Positions 36,981-46,450 of a stretch of DNA of 64,000 nucleotides are shown in pieces. A model generated the notes under the pieces. That model searched no databases. It saw nothing but the letters and a program-made list of their open reading frames with translations, and had not been told where the DNA came from. Both the position numbers and the translations under genes were made by a program. This DNA is from Gilliamella sp. Pra-s52 (lineage in GTDB: Bacteria; Pseudomonadota; Gammaproteobacteria; Enterobacterales; Orbaceae), in contig NZ_WTEY01000002.1 of assembly GCF_009795805.1 (NCBI RefSeq), positions 248,001 to 312,000 on the forward strand, given 5' to 3'. Position 1 is the first letter of the stretch, and the number at the start of each line of letters is the position of its first letter.

Positions 36981-38463
36981 TTAATTAGATAAAACATAAT
37001 GGTGAACTGTTTGTTTTGCGCCGTAGTTCTTTAAAGAAAGATAGTGCTCAGTAACCTTTTCTTTAAATAATTTATTATTAAGTAAATCTGAACCAAAAAC
37101 AGCATCCAAACTTAGTAATGAATTTACTCGCTCAATACCTTCTCTACTAGAATTAACAATAGCTCTTAGTTGCTTACTCATTGGATCGCACACATCTATT
37201 GGCTGATTGTTATCATTAATTCCACCAACATAGCGCATCCACCCAGCAACGCCCAATGCCAATAATGAAAAATCTGAACCATTTTTGATATGCCAACGGA
37301 TTGAATCCAGCATTCTTTGAGGCAATTTTTGAGTACCATCCATCGCAATTTGCCATGTTTTATGTTTTAGTGATGGATTGCTAAAACGTTCAATAAGTTT
37401 GTTTGCATATTCTTGCAAATTAACATGATTAGGGACATTGAGTGTTGGTGCTTGTTGTTGCATCATCAATGCTAGAGTTGCTTTTTTATAATTAATATCA
37501 TTCATGCAATCATTAATGTGCTCGTAACCAGCCAAATAACCTAAGTAGGCTAAAAAAGAATGACTACCATTTAGCATACGAAGTTTCATTTCTTCATATG
37601 GAACAACATTATCAACAAATTCAGCACCAACTTCATTCCAATTAGGGCGGTTAGTCACAAAATTATCTTCTATGACCCACTGAATAAAAGGTTTACAAGC
37701 AATACCACATGGATCAAACATACCGCCTAATGTATTTTCAATTTCAGTTAAGGTTTCGGTTGATGCAGCAGGAACAATGCGATCAACCATAGTACATGGG
37801 AATGTTGTATTAGACTCAATCCAATTTGCTAATTGTGGATATCGAGCGTTAGCTAATCCTAATATTGCTCTTTTTAAAACTAATCCATTTTCGGGGATAT
37901 TATCGCATGATAAAGCAGTAAATGACTTTATCCCTCGTTGCATTCTTCTATAAAGTGCCTCGACAATAACACCTGGAGCAGATATAGGCTTTGTTGGATT
38001 CGCTAAGTCAGCTTTAATTAATGCATTATTCAAATCTAACTCTGCTCTCTGCTCCACCTGGAAACATACAATAACCCTTCTCCGTTACTGTTAATGAAAC
38101 AATTTCAACTACTGGATCTGCCATCTTTTCTAAAATTACATCTATACCATCTGTTAGTGTTAACAATGATTCTTTTACACTACCAATAATAAATGCTTCT
38201 TTTGATGTTGCACCTTTTTCTAACACAGTATACAAATGGTCTTGTTTACGAATTTCATTAATTAATTCTTCACCACCAACAATATTAACTTCACAAATAC
38301 CCCAGTCACAATTTCCTTTGTTAAGTAAACGATCCGTCAATAACGCTTGATGACCGCGGTGAAAAGCTCCAAATCCCAAATGGACAATTCGTGAGGTTAT
38401 TTTTTTCCTGTCATACAAAGGTTTATGCAGGATTGATTCAGGAAGGTTTAATAAATTTAACAT
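36981..38463 (-). pseudogene. uxuB: Fructuronate reductase, split by a 7-bp tandem duplication
   Basis: UxuB reduces D-fructuronate to D-mannonate with NADH. The N-terminal part (RIVHLGFGAFHRGHQALLTDRLL, ending in VSLTVTEKGYC) and the C-terminal part (LDLNNALIKADL to the end, including KLRMLNGSHSFLAYLGYLAGYE) lie in different frames. The shift is at 38041-38054, where TCTGCTC occurs twice in tandem. Deleting one copy restores a protein collinear with E. coli UxuB, with the same seven-residue spacing between GYC and LDLNN. The start is ATG 38463 with GGTGA upstream. Neither half alone would be a complete enzyme. The rest of the gene has no other lesions. Confidence 0.9.
38041..38054. repeat. 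Frameshifting 7-bp direct repeat in uxuB
   Basis: TCTGCTC at 38041-38047 is repeated exactly at 38048-38054. The copy number of two shifts the uxuB frame by +1; one copy would restore it. Confidence 0.92.
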
Positions 38464-38550
38464 TTTATTCACCATGATTATCTGTTTATCTACCCTATTG
38501 GTTAGACATATTTTCATTTGCTGATAAATATTTCATCTCAATTTTTTCTT

Positions 38551-38572
38551 TTTTGTGACTCGTATCACGTTT
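38551..38572. promoter_or_regulatory. CRP site in the uxuB-uxuR divergent region
   Basis: TGTGA-N6-TCACG centred at 38561.5 matches the CRP consensus at 9 of 10 core bases, with T-rich flanks. It lies about 99 bases upstream of the uxuB start and 180 before uxuR. Confidence 0.7.
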
Positions 38573-38624
38573 TTTGGTTTATTTCATATAAAATATTCAA
38601 AAAACCTCTATAATAAAAAATTAT

Positions 38625-38638
38625 ATTGGTATCCCAAT
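38625..38638. promoter_or_regulatory. UxuR/ExuR-type operator
   Basis: The near-palindrome ATTGGTATCCCAAT matches the ATTGGTATACCAAT type of half-sites used by the UxuR/ExuR regulators, with one change at the centre. It lies between divergent uxuB and uxuR, so it could control both. Confidence 0.65.
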
Positions 38639-38741
38639 CATAAAGTAAAATGCATTTATACCATAATTGACTTATAGTCCTTGTAATAATTAGCGTATAA
38701 TTATCCAAATTAGACCAAAATTAGAATGAGGATTATAAATA

Positions 38742-39503
38742 ATGCTAGCGGTTAATCGGCTATATCAAGAAATTGGTAATGAACTCAAATCATTATTAAA
38801 AAGTGGCACCTATAAAATTGGTGACCGATTACCACCAGAAAGAGATATTGCAGAGGCATTTAGTGTAAGTCGAACCGTAGTGCGAGAAGCGCTAATTATG
38901 CTAGAACTCGAAAATCTAGTCACAGTAAAAAAAGGTTCTGGCGTATATGTAATTGGTTTACCAAATGAAATATTATCAGAAAAAGATAAAAAAATAGAAG
39001 AAGAGGATTTTGGTCCGTTCGAATTATTACAAGCTAGGCAATTAATTGAAAGTAATATTGCCGCTTTTGCCGCTTCACAAATTGTAAAATCAGATATTAT
39101 TGAATTAAGAGCGATTTTGGAACAAGAACGACAAATTTTAGAACAAGGTATGTTAGACGATTACAGTGCAGATGAAATGTTTCATATTGCGATAGCAAGA
39201 GCGACCAAGAATTCAATACTTGAAAGTTTGTTAGATGATTTATGGCAAAAACGTTCCGTTAGCAAAATGTGGGGGCAATTACACAGTCGAATTACCGATC
39301 ATAGTTATCGAAAAAAATGGCTTTATGATCATGAAAAAATTTTACAAGCATTACAGGTAAAAGACGCAATGTCAGCACGTCATGCTATGTGGCAACATTT
39401 AGAAAATGTTAAACAAACATTAATGGCAGTTTCTGATAGCGAAGATCCAAATTTTGATGGTTACTTATTTGACTCAATTCCGGTTAACATTGTTAATCAA
39501 TAG
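38742..39503 (+). CDS. uxuR: GntR/FadR-family regulator of hexuronate use
   Basis: A 253-residue FadR-subfamily regulator. The winged helix is YKIGDRLPPERDIAEAFSVSRTVVREALIMLE, then the wing GSGVYVI. The all-helical C-terminal ligand domain includes FELLQARQLIESNIAAFAA and AMWQHLENVKQTL, and the end FDGYLFDS matches E. coli UxuR closely. Its position between uxuB and uxuA and an operator-like palindrome upstream support the assignment. ExuR is a close paralogue. Confidence 0.9.
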   Translation: MLAVNRLYQEIGNELKSLLKSGTYKIGDRLPPERDIAEAFSVSRTVVREALIMLELENLVTVKKGSGVYVIGLPNEILSEKDKKIEEEDFGPFELLQARQLIESNIAAFAASQIVKSDIIELRAILEQERQILEQGMLDDYSADEMFHIAIARATKNSILESLLDDLWQKRSVSKMWGQLHSRITDHSYRKKWLYDHEKILQALQVKDAMSARHAMWQHLENVKQTLMAVSDSEDPNFDGYLFDSIPVNIVNQ

Positions 39504-39581
39504 GTAATAATAATCAGCATTGTTTATAGATCTTTATTATTTTAAGAAAAATAAATAAATTAAATCGTTAAGGAGATTTAT

Positions 39582-40763
39582 ATGGAACAAACGATGCGTT
39601 GGTTTGGACCAAATGATCCAGTATCATTAGATGATATCAAACAAGCTGGAGCGACTGGAATTGTTACAGCTTTACACCATATTCCAAATGGTGAAGTGTG
39701 GACAATTGAAGAAATTCAAAAACGAAAAAATATTATTGAAGAAAAAGGCCTAACTTGGTCTGTCGTTGAAAGTATTCCTGTTCATGAAGAGATAAAAACA
39801 CATTCAGGTAACGTTGAACAACATATTGCAAATTACCAACAATCTATTCGCAATTTAGCCGCTTGTGGCATTGATACTGTTTGTTACAATTTTATGCCCG
39901 TTTTGGATTGGACTCGTACTGACCTTGCTTATGAGTTACCTGATGGCTCAAGAGCGTTACGTTTTGACCAAACTGCTTTTGCCGCATTTGATCTCTACCT
40001 ATTACAAAGACCTAATGCAGAAAAAGATTACTCAAAAGAAGATATCGCTTTAGCTAAGTCTTATTTTGAAAAAATGACACAAGCAGAAAAAGATAAGCTT
40101 ATTGCCAATATCATTGCAGGCTTACCAGGTGCAGAGGAAGGCTATTCTCTCGATCAATTTAGAGCACATCTTGCAACCTATGATGGTATCGATAAGGCTA
40201 AATTACGCGAAAATTATGCTTATTTTTTAAAAGCTATTGTCCCAGTTGCTGAAGAGGTTGGTGTAGTGTTAACAGTGCATCCTGATGATCCTCCAAGACC
40301 AATTTTAGGTTTACCTCGTATAGTTTCAACTATCGAAGATATGCAATGGATTAAAGATACAGTTGACAGTATTCATAATGGTTTTTGTTTTTGTACTGGC
40401 TCTTATGGTGTCCGCAATGATAATGATTTAGCAACAATGGCCGAAAAATTTGCCGACCGCGTTCATTTTATTCACTTACGGGCAACAGTTAGAGAAGACA
40501 ATCCCCTCTCTTTCCATGAAGGCGATCATTTAGCGGGTGATGTCGATATGTATGCAGTAATTAAAGCATTAGTCACAGAAGAAGAACGACGCAAAAAAGC
40601 AGGTATTAAACGCTCTATACCAGTTAGACCAGATCATGGACACCAAATGTTAGATGATCTTACCAAGAAAACTAACCCAGGTTATTCTGCAATTGGCCGT
40701 TTAAAAGGTTTAGCTGAAATTCGTGGTGTTGAGTATGCAATTCGTCGAGCTTTTTTCAATTAA
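39582..40763 (+). CDS. uxuA: Mannonate dehydratase
   Basis: Converts D-mannonate to 2-keto-3-deoxygluconate in hexuronate breakdown. The 393-residue protein (E. coli 394) begins [16 protein letters not shown] and has [12 protein letters not shown], the metal site [27 protein letters not shown] and [16 protein letters not shown] is 8 bases before the start. With uxuB broken, its substrate would have to come from outside or from a paralogous reductase. Confidence 0.96.
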   Translation: MEQTMRWFGPNDPVSLDDIKQAGATGIVTALHHIPNGEVWTIEEIQKRKNIIEEKGLTWSVVESIPVHEEIKTHSGNVEQHIANYQQSIRNLAACGIDTVCYNFMPVLDWTRTDLAYELPDGSRALRFDQTAFAAFDLYLLQRPNAEKDYSKEDIALAKSYFEKMTQAEKDKLIANIIAGLPGAEEGYSLDQFRAHLATYDGIDKAKLRENYAYFLKAIVPVAEEVGVVLTVHPDDPPRPILGLPRIVSTIEDMQWIKDTVDSIHNGFCFCTGSYGVRNDNDLATMAEKFADRVHFIHLRATVREDNPLSFHEGDHLAGDVDMYAVIKALVTEEERRKKAGIKRSIPVRPDHGHQMLDDLTKKTNPGYSAIGRLKGLAEIRGVEYAIRRAFFN

Positions 40764-40817
40764 TTGAACGAATGTAATCAATTATAATTAATCTAGACAA
40801 CAATACTAACAGTTTCA

Positions 40818-40842
40818 ATGCCCTTCTAAGGGCATTTTTTTT
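40818..40842 (+). terminator. Terminator after uxuA
   Basis: ATGCCCT, loop TCTA, AGGGCAT, then a run of seven T. A classical intrinsic terminator about 55 bases after the uxuA stop. Confidence 0.92.
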
Positions 40843-41021
40843 ATAAAAAACCAACCTAACAAGAAGATAAGAGTCACAATAATAATTAATAAATATTACA
40901 CGGTAATACATAAAATGCTATTGAAGAATAACTGCTTTGACATTTCTAATTTCTAGGCGTTATATATGTATTAGTTTCTACATCGAAATAGTTCAACAAT
41001 TAAAACAGTGGAGAGTGTAAT

Positions 41022-41453
41022 ATGGGTATTTTAAATAATATTTTTTCAAAAGTATTTCCTAGCGCTCAAGCAGCAGTAGGCCATGCCGTTGATACAGTGA
41101 AAGATAAAGTTGAAAATATAACCAACTCAGTCAAAGATACAGTATCAAATGGTTCAGAGCAAGTTAAAGAAAAGGTAGAACAAAGCTCATCTGCAGCTAA
41201 TGTTGATGTGACATCTATTCTTGATGGTTTAGCTAAAAAACATCCTGAGGTTCTCAACTGGAAAACATCTATCGTCGATTTATTGAAATTACTAGGCATT
41301 GATAGTAGTTTAGATGCGCGTAAAAAATTGGCTCATGAGCTAAATTATACTGGTAGTACTGATGATACCGCAGCCATGAATACATGGTTAATCAAAGAAG
41401 TGATGAAAAAAATAGCTGAAAAAGGTGGTAATGTTACTCATCTATTTTCTTAA
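41022..41453 (+). CDS. DUF3597 family protein
   Basis: A 143-residue soluble protein. Residues 1-17 can form an amphipathic helix, residues 20-58 are a lysine/valine/glutamate repeat (VKDKVENITNSVKDTVSNG, QVKEKVEQ) like LEA-type helices, and the C-terminal domain (about 62-143) matches DUF3597: NWKTSIVDLLKLLGIDSSLDARKKLAHELNY and AAMNTWLIKEVMKK. Function is not known; the terminal domain resembles the peptidoglycan-associated or envelope-stress type only in wording of annotations, so I assign none. GGAGAG precedes the start. Confidence 0.8.
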   Translation: MGILNNIFSKVFPSAQAAVGHAVDTVKDKVENITNSVKDTVSNGSEQVKEKVEQSSSAANVDVTSILDGLAKKHPEVLNWKTSIVDLLKLLGIDSSLDARKKLAHELNYTGSTDDTAAMNTWLIKEVMKKIAEKGGNVTHLFS

Positions 41454-41475
41454 TATTAAAAACTAAAAGTAGAAT

Positions 41476-41504
41476 AATCCACCTGATTTTCGGGTGGATT
41501 TTTT
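41476..41504. terminator. Bidirectional terminator DUF3597 gene / pth
   Basis: AATCCACC and GGTGGATT form 8 pairs around loop TGATTTTCG; TTTT follows on the plus strand. It lies between convergent genes. Confidence 0.85.
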
Positions 41505-41511
41505 ATATAAA

Positions 41512-42099
41512 CTACGCCTTAAAAGCATGTAACTGATTCATCGCAGCTTCAATACTTTGAGAAAACAAAACATTAATAGATCGCACTGATTCGTCAATAG
41601 CTTTATCAATTAATTCTTGCTCTGGTTTAGAAGGTTTATTAAGTACATAACCAACAACTTTATTTTTATCGCCAGGATGGCCAATGCCAATTCTTAATCG
41701 ATAAAAATTCAAATTATTGCCCAATTTATTGGCAATATCTTTTAGCCCATTATGTCCACCATGACTACCACCGAATTTAAACTTGGCTATACCAGGATTA
41801 AGATCTAACTCATCATGAACAACTAATATTTCTTCTGGTTTAATTTGGTAAAATGTAGCCATTGCCTGCACAGCTTTGCCACTTAAATTCATGAAGGTAG
41901 TTGGAACTAACAACCGCACATCATGGGCTAAAATACTAACTCTTGATGTATAACCAAAAAACTTAGGCTCATTTTTTAATGGTTGATTATAACGTTCAGC
42001 CAATTGTTCAACAAACCATGCACCTGCATTATGTCTTGTTGCAGCATATTCATTTCCTGGATTGGCAAGGCCTACAATAAGTTTTATCGTTGTTGTCAT
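41512..42099 (-). CDS. pth: Peptidyl-tRNA hydrolase
   Basis: Frees tRNA from drop-off peptidyl-tRNA. The 195-residue protein has [25 protein letters not shown] with the catalytic histidine near residue 22, [40 protein letters not shown] and [10 protein letters not shown]. It lies downstream of prs but is separated from it by a terminator. Confidence 0.97.
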   Translation of the reverse strand: MTTTIKLIVGLANPGNEYAATRHNAGAWFVEQLAERYNQPLKNEPKFFGYTSRVSILAHDVRLLVPTTFMNLSGKAVQAMATFYQIKPEEILVVHDELDLNPGIAKFKFGGSHGGHNGLKDIANKLGNNLNFYRLRIGIGHPGDKNKVVGYVLNKPSKPEQELIDKAIDESVRSINVLFSQSIEAAMNQLHAFKA

Positions 42100-42131
42100 A
42101 ATAATATGTTTATTGTTAAAGATTTTATTGC

Positions 42132-42152
42132 AAAAAAGCCCCTAAAAGGGGC
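42132..42152 (-). terminator. Terminator after prs
   Basis: On the minus strand, GCCCCT and AGGGGC close a 3-base loop and are followed by six T. It starts 23 bases after the prs stop. Confidence 0.9.
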
Positions 42153-42174
42153 ATTTAAATCAATAATAAATAGA

Positions 42175-43122
42175 TTATTGGTGAAACATTGCCGAAATTG
42201 ATTCTTCGTTACTAATTCGACGAATAGCTTCAGCAAGCATGCCTGATAGCGTTAATTGACGCACATTTTTTAATGCTTTTACTTCCGGCGTTAATGGAAT
42301 AGTGTCACAAACAACAATTTCATCAATAGAACAGTTTTTAATGTTACTAACTGCTTTACCTGAAAAAATTGGATGCGTTGCGTAGGCAAATACTCTTTTT
42401 GCTCCACGAGCTTTTAAAGCATCAGCGGCTTTACAAAGCGTTCCTGCTGTATCGATCATATCATCAACTAAAATACAATCTCTATCAGCAACATCTCCAA
42501 TGATATTCATTACTTCTGCTTCATTAGCACGCTGACGACGTTTATCAATAATCGCCATATCTGTGTCATTAAGAAGTTTGGCTATCGCTCGAGCACGTAC
42601 TACACCACCAATATCAGGAGAGACTACAATTGGTCTTTCAAAATCACGCTGTAACATATCTTCTAAGATCACAGGACTTGCAAATACATTATCCACAGGA
42701 ACATCAAAAAAGCCCTGAATTTGTTCAGCATGGAGATCAACGGTTAATACCCTATCAACACCAACTGTTGATAAAAAGTCAGCAACAACCTTAGCAGTAA
42801 TAGGCACACGAGCAGAACGAACTCGACGATCTTGTCTTGCATAACCAAAATAAGGAATAACGGCAGTAATACGACCAGCAGATGCACGGCGCATCGCATC
42901 GATCATTACAAGCAATTCCATCAAATTATCGTTAGTCGGAGCACAGGTTGATTGAATAATAAAAACATCTTCACCACGGACATTTTCATTGATTTGGACA
43001 TTAACTTCACCATCACTAAAACGGCTTACGACAATGTCGCCAAGAGAGGTATAAAGACGATTAGCTATACGTTTTGCTAGCTCTGGTGTGGCATTGCCAG
43101 CAAAAAGCTTCATATCAGGCAC
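42175..43122 (-). CDS. prs: Ribose-phosphate pyrophosphokinase
   Basis: Makes PRPP from ribose-5-phosphate and ATP for nucleotide, histidine and tryptophan synthesis. The 315-residue protein is nearly identical to E. coli Prs: [33 protein letters not shown] and the PRPP loop [15 protein letters not shown]. The start codon is GTG (MPDMKLF), as in E. coli. The 263 bases upstream, shared with divergent trmB, show no recognised sites; ispE and lolB are not adjacent. Confidence 0.98.
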   Translation of the reverse strand: MPDMKLFAGNATPELAKRIANRLYTSLGDIVVSRFSDGEVNVQINENVRGEDVFIIQSTCAPTNDNLMELLVMIDAMRRASAGRITAVIPYFGYARQDRRVRSARVPITAKVVADFLSTVGVDRVLTVDLHAEQIQGFFDVPVDNVFASPVILEDMLQRDFERPIVVSPDIGGVVRARAIAKLLNDTDMAIIDKRRQRANEAEVMNIIGDVADRDCILVDDMIDTAGTLCKAADALKARGAKRVFAYATHPIFSGKAVSNIKNCSIDEIVVCDTIPLTPEVKALKNVRQLTLSGMLAEAIRRISNEESISAMFHQ

Positions 43123-43385
43123 GAGAAATCCTCAAGCATGTTATCATGATTACTTATAAGTAATCGGTTAAATCGGGGTGACAATTATATAATCATTTAC
43201 AGATTATGCTCAACAACATTATAGAAATTTATTAAAAATATTTTACATGTATCACAATAATAAATAGAAAATAAACAGATAATATGTTTTTTTGAAGTGG
43301 CACAAAAATCGGGTAAACTACTATTCATTATTAGCTATAGTAAACAATTAATTTCACAGATTATTAAACATAAACAGATAACACA

Positions 43386-44087
43386 ATGAACGAACAATTA
43401 AAAACTAATGACCCAAATACCAACCCTAAAAGAACCATTCGTAGTTTTGTTTTAAGGCAAGGTCGTTTAACCAAAGGACAAGAGCAAGCATTAATCAATT
43501 TATGGCCTATATTTGGTATTGAATATAATGCAAATTCTCCTATTACTTTTGACACTAACACACCAGCAGTGCTAGAAATCGGTTTTGGTATGGGAGCTTC
43601 GCTAATTGAAATGGCAAAAAATGCACCTAATAAAAATTTTTTAGGCATTGAAGTACACAAACCAGGGGTTGGCGCTTGTTTAATGGCAATTGAAGAAAAC
43701 CAATTATCAAACTTAAAAGTAATGTGTCATGATGCAGTGGAAGTATTAGAAAACATGATTCCTAATCATTCACTAGATAAAGTACAAATCTTTTTCCCTG
43801 ATCCTTGGCATAAGGCAAGACATAACAAGCGTAGAATTATTCAGCCAAAATTTGTGCAATTAATTTACAAAAAATTAAAATTGGGCGGCGTTTTACATCT
43901 TGCAACAGATTGGCAACATTACGCAGAACATATGTTAGAGGTTTTAACCCAAGCTGAAGGATTTGAAAATTTATCACCAACGGGAGATTACATACCAAGA
44001 CCTGATGATAGACCGATTACGAAATTTGAAAAACGAGGGCAAAATCTAGGTCATGGCGTATGGGATTTACAATTTATAAAAAAATAA
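43386..44087 (+). CDS. trmB: tRNA (guanine46-N7)-methyltransferase
   Basis: Methylates G46 in the variable loop of tRNAs. The 233-residue protein has an N-terminal [18 protein letters not shown] segment, the SAM loop [15 protein letters not shown], and the family signature [19 protein letters not shown]. The end [14 protein letters not shown] matches E. coli. nfsA follows 31 bases later with its own AAGGAG. Confidence 0.97.
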   Translation: MNEQLKTNDPNTNPKRTIRSFVLRQGRLTKGQEQALINLWPIFGIEYNANSPITFDTNTPAVLEIGFGMGASLIEMAKNAPNKNFLGIEVHKPGVGACLMAIEENQLSNLKVMCHDAVEVLENMIPNHSLDKVQIFFPDPWHKARHNKRRIIQPKFVQLIYKKLKLGGVLHLATDWQHYAEHMLEVLTQAEGFENLSPTGDYIPRPDDRPITKFEKRGQNLGHGVWDLQFIKK

Positions 44088-44118
44088 TGGATAAATAACA
44101 ATCCATTAAGGAGCCATT

Positions 44119-44844
44119 ATGCAAAATGAAATAATTGATTTGATTTGTCGCCACCGTTCTATTCGAGCTTATAAATCAACCCCGTTAACACAGGTACAAA
44201 TAGAATCTATTATTCAAGCCGCACAATCGGCTTCTAGTTCCAATTTTTTACAATGCACGACAATTATTCGTATTACCGATACAAGTATACGAAAACAACT
44301 TGCTCACTATGCAGGCGATCAAAGCTACATAAATCAAGCCCCCGAATTTTGGGTATTTTGTGCTGATTTTAACAGACATTATCAGATTGAACCTAGCATA
44401 CCACTTGAAAAAGCAGAACAACTTTTAGTCGGTTGTATTGATACAGCAATTATGGCACAAAATACGGTAATTGCAGCGGAATCTTTAGGTTTAGGTACTG
44501 TATATATAGGTGGATTACGCAATAATATCGATAAAGTAACTGAATTACTAACGCTACCTAAATATGTTATTCCACTTTTTGGGCTTTGCATTGGTTATCC
44601 AGATCAAAATCCTGAAATAAAACCACGATTGCCAAAAGAACTCGTCTTTTTTGAAAATAATTATCAACCGATTAATCATGCGCTACTTGCACAATATGAT
44701 ACTCAAATGAATACTTATTATCAGCAACGCAGTACTCATCCCAAAGCTGGTGGTTGGAGTGATAAAATCGCTCATACCATTATTAAAGGCCAGCGCAGTT
44801 TTATTTTAGATTATCTACATAAACAAGGTTGGATCAAAAAATGA
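44119..44844 (+). CDS. nfsA: NADPH nitro/quinone reductase
   Basis: FMN-dependent, oxygen-insensitive reductase of the NfsA group, 241 residues (E. coli 240). Key stretches are CRHRSIRAYKSTPL (FMN contacts), SASSSNFLQCTTIIRI, AAESLGLGTVYIGGLRNN and LFGLCIGYPDQNPEIKPRLP. TAAGGAG lies 7 bases before the ATG. Its stop overlaps the following phosphatase start in ATGA. Confidence 0.94.
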   Translation: MQNEIIDLICRHRSIRAYKSTPLTQVQIESIIQAAQSASSSNFLQCTTIIRITDTSIRKQLAHYAGDQSYINQAPEFWVFCADFNRHYQIEPSIPLEKAEQLLVGCIDTAIMAQNTVIAAESLGLGTVYIGGLRNNIDKVTELLTLPKYVIPLFGLCIGYPDQNPEIKPRLPKELVFFENNYQPINHALLAQYDTQMNTYYQQRSTHPKAGGWSDKIAHTIIKGQRSFILDYLHKQGWIKK

Positions 44845-46004
44845 TAAATAGGCACTACCAATTAGATAAAGTGGTTATATTAAGTCGTCATGGTATTCGC
44901 ACACCGTTACAAAATACACTTGAGTTTCTTGAACAAGCGACACCTTTTAAATGGCCTAAATGGCGACATCCTTATGGTTATTTAACAACCCGAGGGGGTG
45001 CTTTAGAAGTCTATTTTGGACACTATTTATCACAATGGCTTGAAACTCATAATATTAAACCATCGCTAACTACCCCAAAAATATTTGTTTATGCTAATAG
45101 CCTACAACGAACTGTCGCAACCGCACAATTTATTATCGCTGGTGCTTATGCAGGTTATGATATAGCAATTAACCACAAATACCCAATCGAAAAGATGGAT
45201 CCTATTTTTGATCCCAGCCTAAGGGATGATTCACCAGAACTAAAACAAGCGGTATTACATGACATTGAACAAACCAATCAAGCAGAGTCCATTTTTAAAA
45301 ATTTAGCACCCGCTTATGAAATTTTATCAGATATTTTAGATTATCGACATTCAACGTTATATGCTAAACACCAATGCCCATTAGCTGATATTCCGCTTAA
45401 GCTTTATATGGAAAAAAATGAAGAGCCGGCATTACTTGGCGCACTAGCGATAGGCGCATCAGCAGTTGATGCCTTTTTATTACAATATTATTCAGCATTT
45501 CCTAAAGAACATATTGCATGGGGTAGAATAAATGACTTAGCCCAGTGGCAACAAATTGTTCAGCTTCGTAATCAATATGTTAATTTGATATGCCACACTA
45601 AAACACTGGCAAAACATTCAGCTACCCCCATCATCAATACTATAGACAGTCTTATGCAACAAGATAATACAGTGAACTTACTTGTAGGGCACGATAGCAC
45701 AATTGCATCATTGCTAGGGGCATTAGAGTTTGAAACTTATCAACTACCAAAACAATTTGAAAGCACACCAATTGGTGGAAAAGTCGCTTTACAACGTTTT
45801 CGACACTTATCTACTGGAGAATACTTTTTTAAGGCTGAATATATTTATCAAAGCTTTGAACAACTCCATAACGGACACGTTCTTGATGTTGATAATCCAC
45901 CAGAACATTATCAACTTCAACTAAAAAATTCGGCTATCAATAGTGATGGTTATCATAATTGGTCAGATTTTGAAAAACGAATAAAATCTTTCAAAACAAA
46001 CTAG
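44841..46004 (+). CDS. Histidine acid phosphatase, Agp homologue without signal peptide
   Basis: A 387-residue homologue of periplasmic glucose-1-phosphatase (Agp) of E. coli. The catalytic RHGIRTP motif is at residues 16-22 and the acid/base motif is VGHDST near residue 285; YANSLQRTVATAQF and TPIGGKVALQRF are shared with Agp. It starts at ATG 44841, overlapping nfsA, so only 15 residues precede the active site and no signal peptide can be found. The cysteines that Agp uses in disulfides are almost all replaced, for example GCD by GYD. A cytoplasmic phosphatase is therefore likely. Glucose-1-phosphate as substrate is inferred. Confidence 0.85.
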   Translation: MINRHYQLDKVVILSRHGIRTPLQNTLEFLEQATPFKWPKWRHPYGYLTTRGGALEVYFGHYLSQWLETHNIKPSLTTPKIFVYANSLQRTVATAQFIIAGAYAGYDIAINHKYPIEKMDPIFDPSLRDDSPELKQAVLHDIEQTNQAESIFKNLAPAYEILSDILDYRHSTLYAKHQCPLADIPLKLYMEKNEEPALLGALAIGASAVDAFLLQYYSAFPKEHIAWGRINDLAQWQQIVQLRNQYVNLICHTKTLAKHSATPIINTIDSLMQQDNTVNLLVGHDSTIASLLGALEFETYQLPKQFESTPIGGKVALQRFRHLSTGEYFFKAEYIYQSFEQLHNGHVLDVDNPPEHYQLQLKNSAINSDGYHNWSDFEKRIKSFKTN

Positions 46005-46114
46005 TTAACATTTAGATTATTTGATTTCGCCTGAAATTAACAACCTAATAATAAATCAAACTAAGGTTATATTATCAAATAATTTTTGTGTTTCAGTATA
46101 AAATAAGCAATAAA

Positions 46115-46128
46115 TGTAATCGATTTCA
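46115..46128. promoter_or_regulatory. GalR/LacI-family operator, distal
   Basis: TGTAATCGATTTCA fits the TGnAAnCGnTTnCA consensus of GalR/GalS at every fixed position. It is 182 bases centre-to-centre upstream of the second operator, suitable for DNA looping. Confidence 0.75.
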
Positions 46129-46296
46129 AAAAGCAGTGTTTTATTGGCTTAAACTCATTATAACTAATCATTCCAAATACTCTTTTAATAAAAAACTTAT
46201 TAATTAGTAATTTTATCTATCATAAAAATATGTGGTTATACTAAAAAAACATACTTTCTGTAAATTTTTTTTACACAGCAACATAGCGCTTTTCAA

Positions 46297-46310
46297 TGTA
46301 AACGATTTCA
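46297..46310. promoter_or_regulatory. GalR-type operator, equivalent of gal OE
   Basis: TGTAAACGATTTCA fits the GalR consensus at every fixed position. Its centre is 19 bases upstream of the CRP site centre, the same spacing as OE and CRP in the E. coli gal promoter. Confidence 0.82.
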
Positions 46311-46311
46311 T

Positions 46312-46333
46312 AAATGTTATCTAGATCACTTTT
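46312..46333. promoter_or_regulatory. CRP site of the lacY-gal promoter
   Basis: AAATGTTATCTAGATCAC differs from the ideal CRP sequence by one base over this stretch; TGTTA-N6-TCACT is centred at 46322.5. Confidence 0.82.
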
Positions 46334-46351
46334 TATAACATTTTTTAATGT

Positions 46352-46357
46352 TATTAT
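46352..46357 (+). promoter_or_regulatory. Predicted -10 element of the lacY-gal promoter
   Basis: TATTAT would place the start of transcription near 46364. That puts CRP at -41.5 and the GalR-type operator at -60.5, exactly the E. coli galP1 arrangement. No good -35 is needed for such a class II CRP promoter. Confidence 0.5.
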
Positions 46358-46391
46358 TACTTTCATAAATAACTGACCTGTCCAAAAAAAG

Positions 46392-46405
46392 TGTAGACGA
46401 TTTCT
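46392..46405. promoter_or_regulatory. Imperfect GalR-type operator inside the transcribed leader
   Basis: TGTAGACGATTTCT matches the GalR consensus except at two positions. It lies 95 bases downstream of the OE-like site, in the position of an internal operator. Confidence 0.45.
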
Positions 46406-46450
46406 AAGTGGTTGCGTTAATCATTTAAAACCTAGCAAAGGAAGTTCATC

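Larger units (their letters stand above)
46005..46450. other. 446-base control region upstream of lacY
   Basis: Gene-free, AT-rich region that contains two perfect and one imperfect GalR-type operators, a CRP site and a TATTAT -10 candidate, described separately. No terminator is obvious after the phosphatase gene. Confidence 0.7.

Noticed and set aside
36981-38517. Two separate genes in place of uxuB
   Set aside because: The two overlapping frames match consecutive parts of one enzyme, and removal of one 7-bp repeat joins them exactly.
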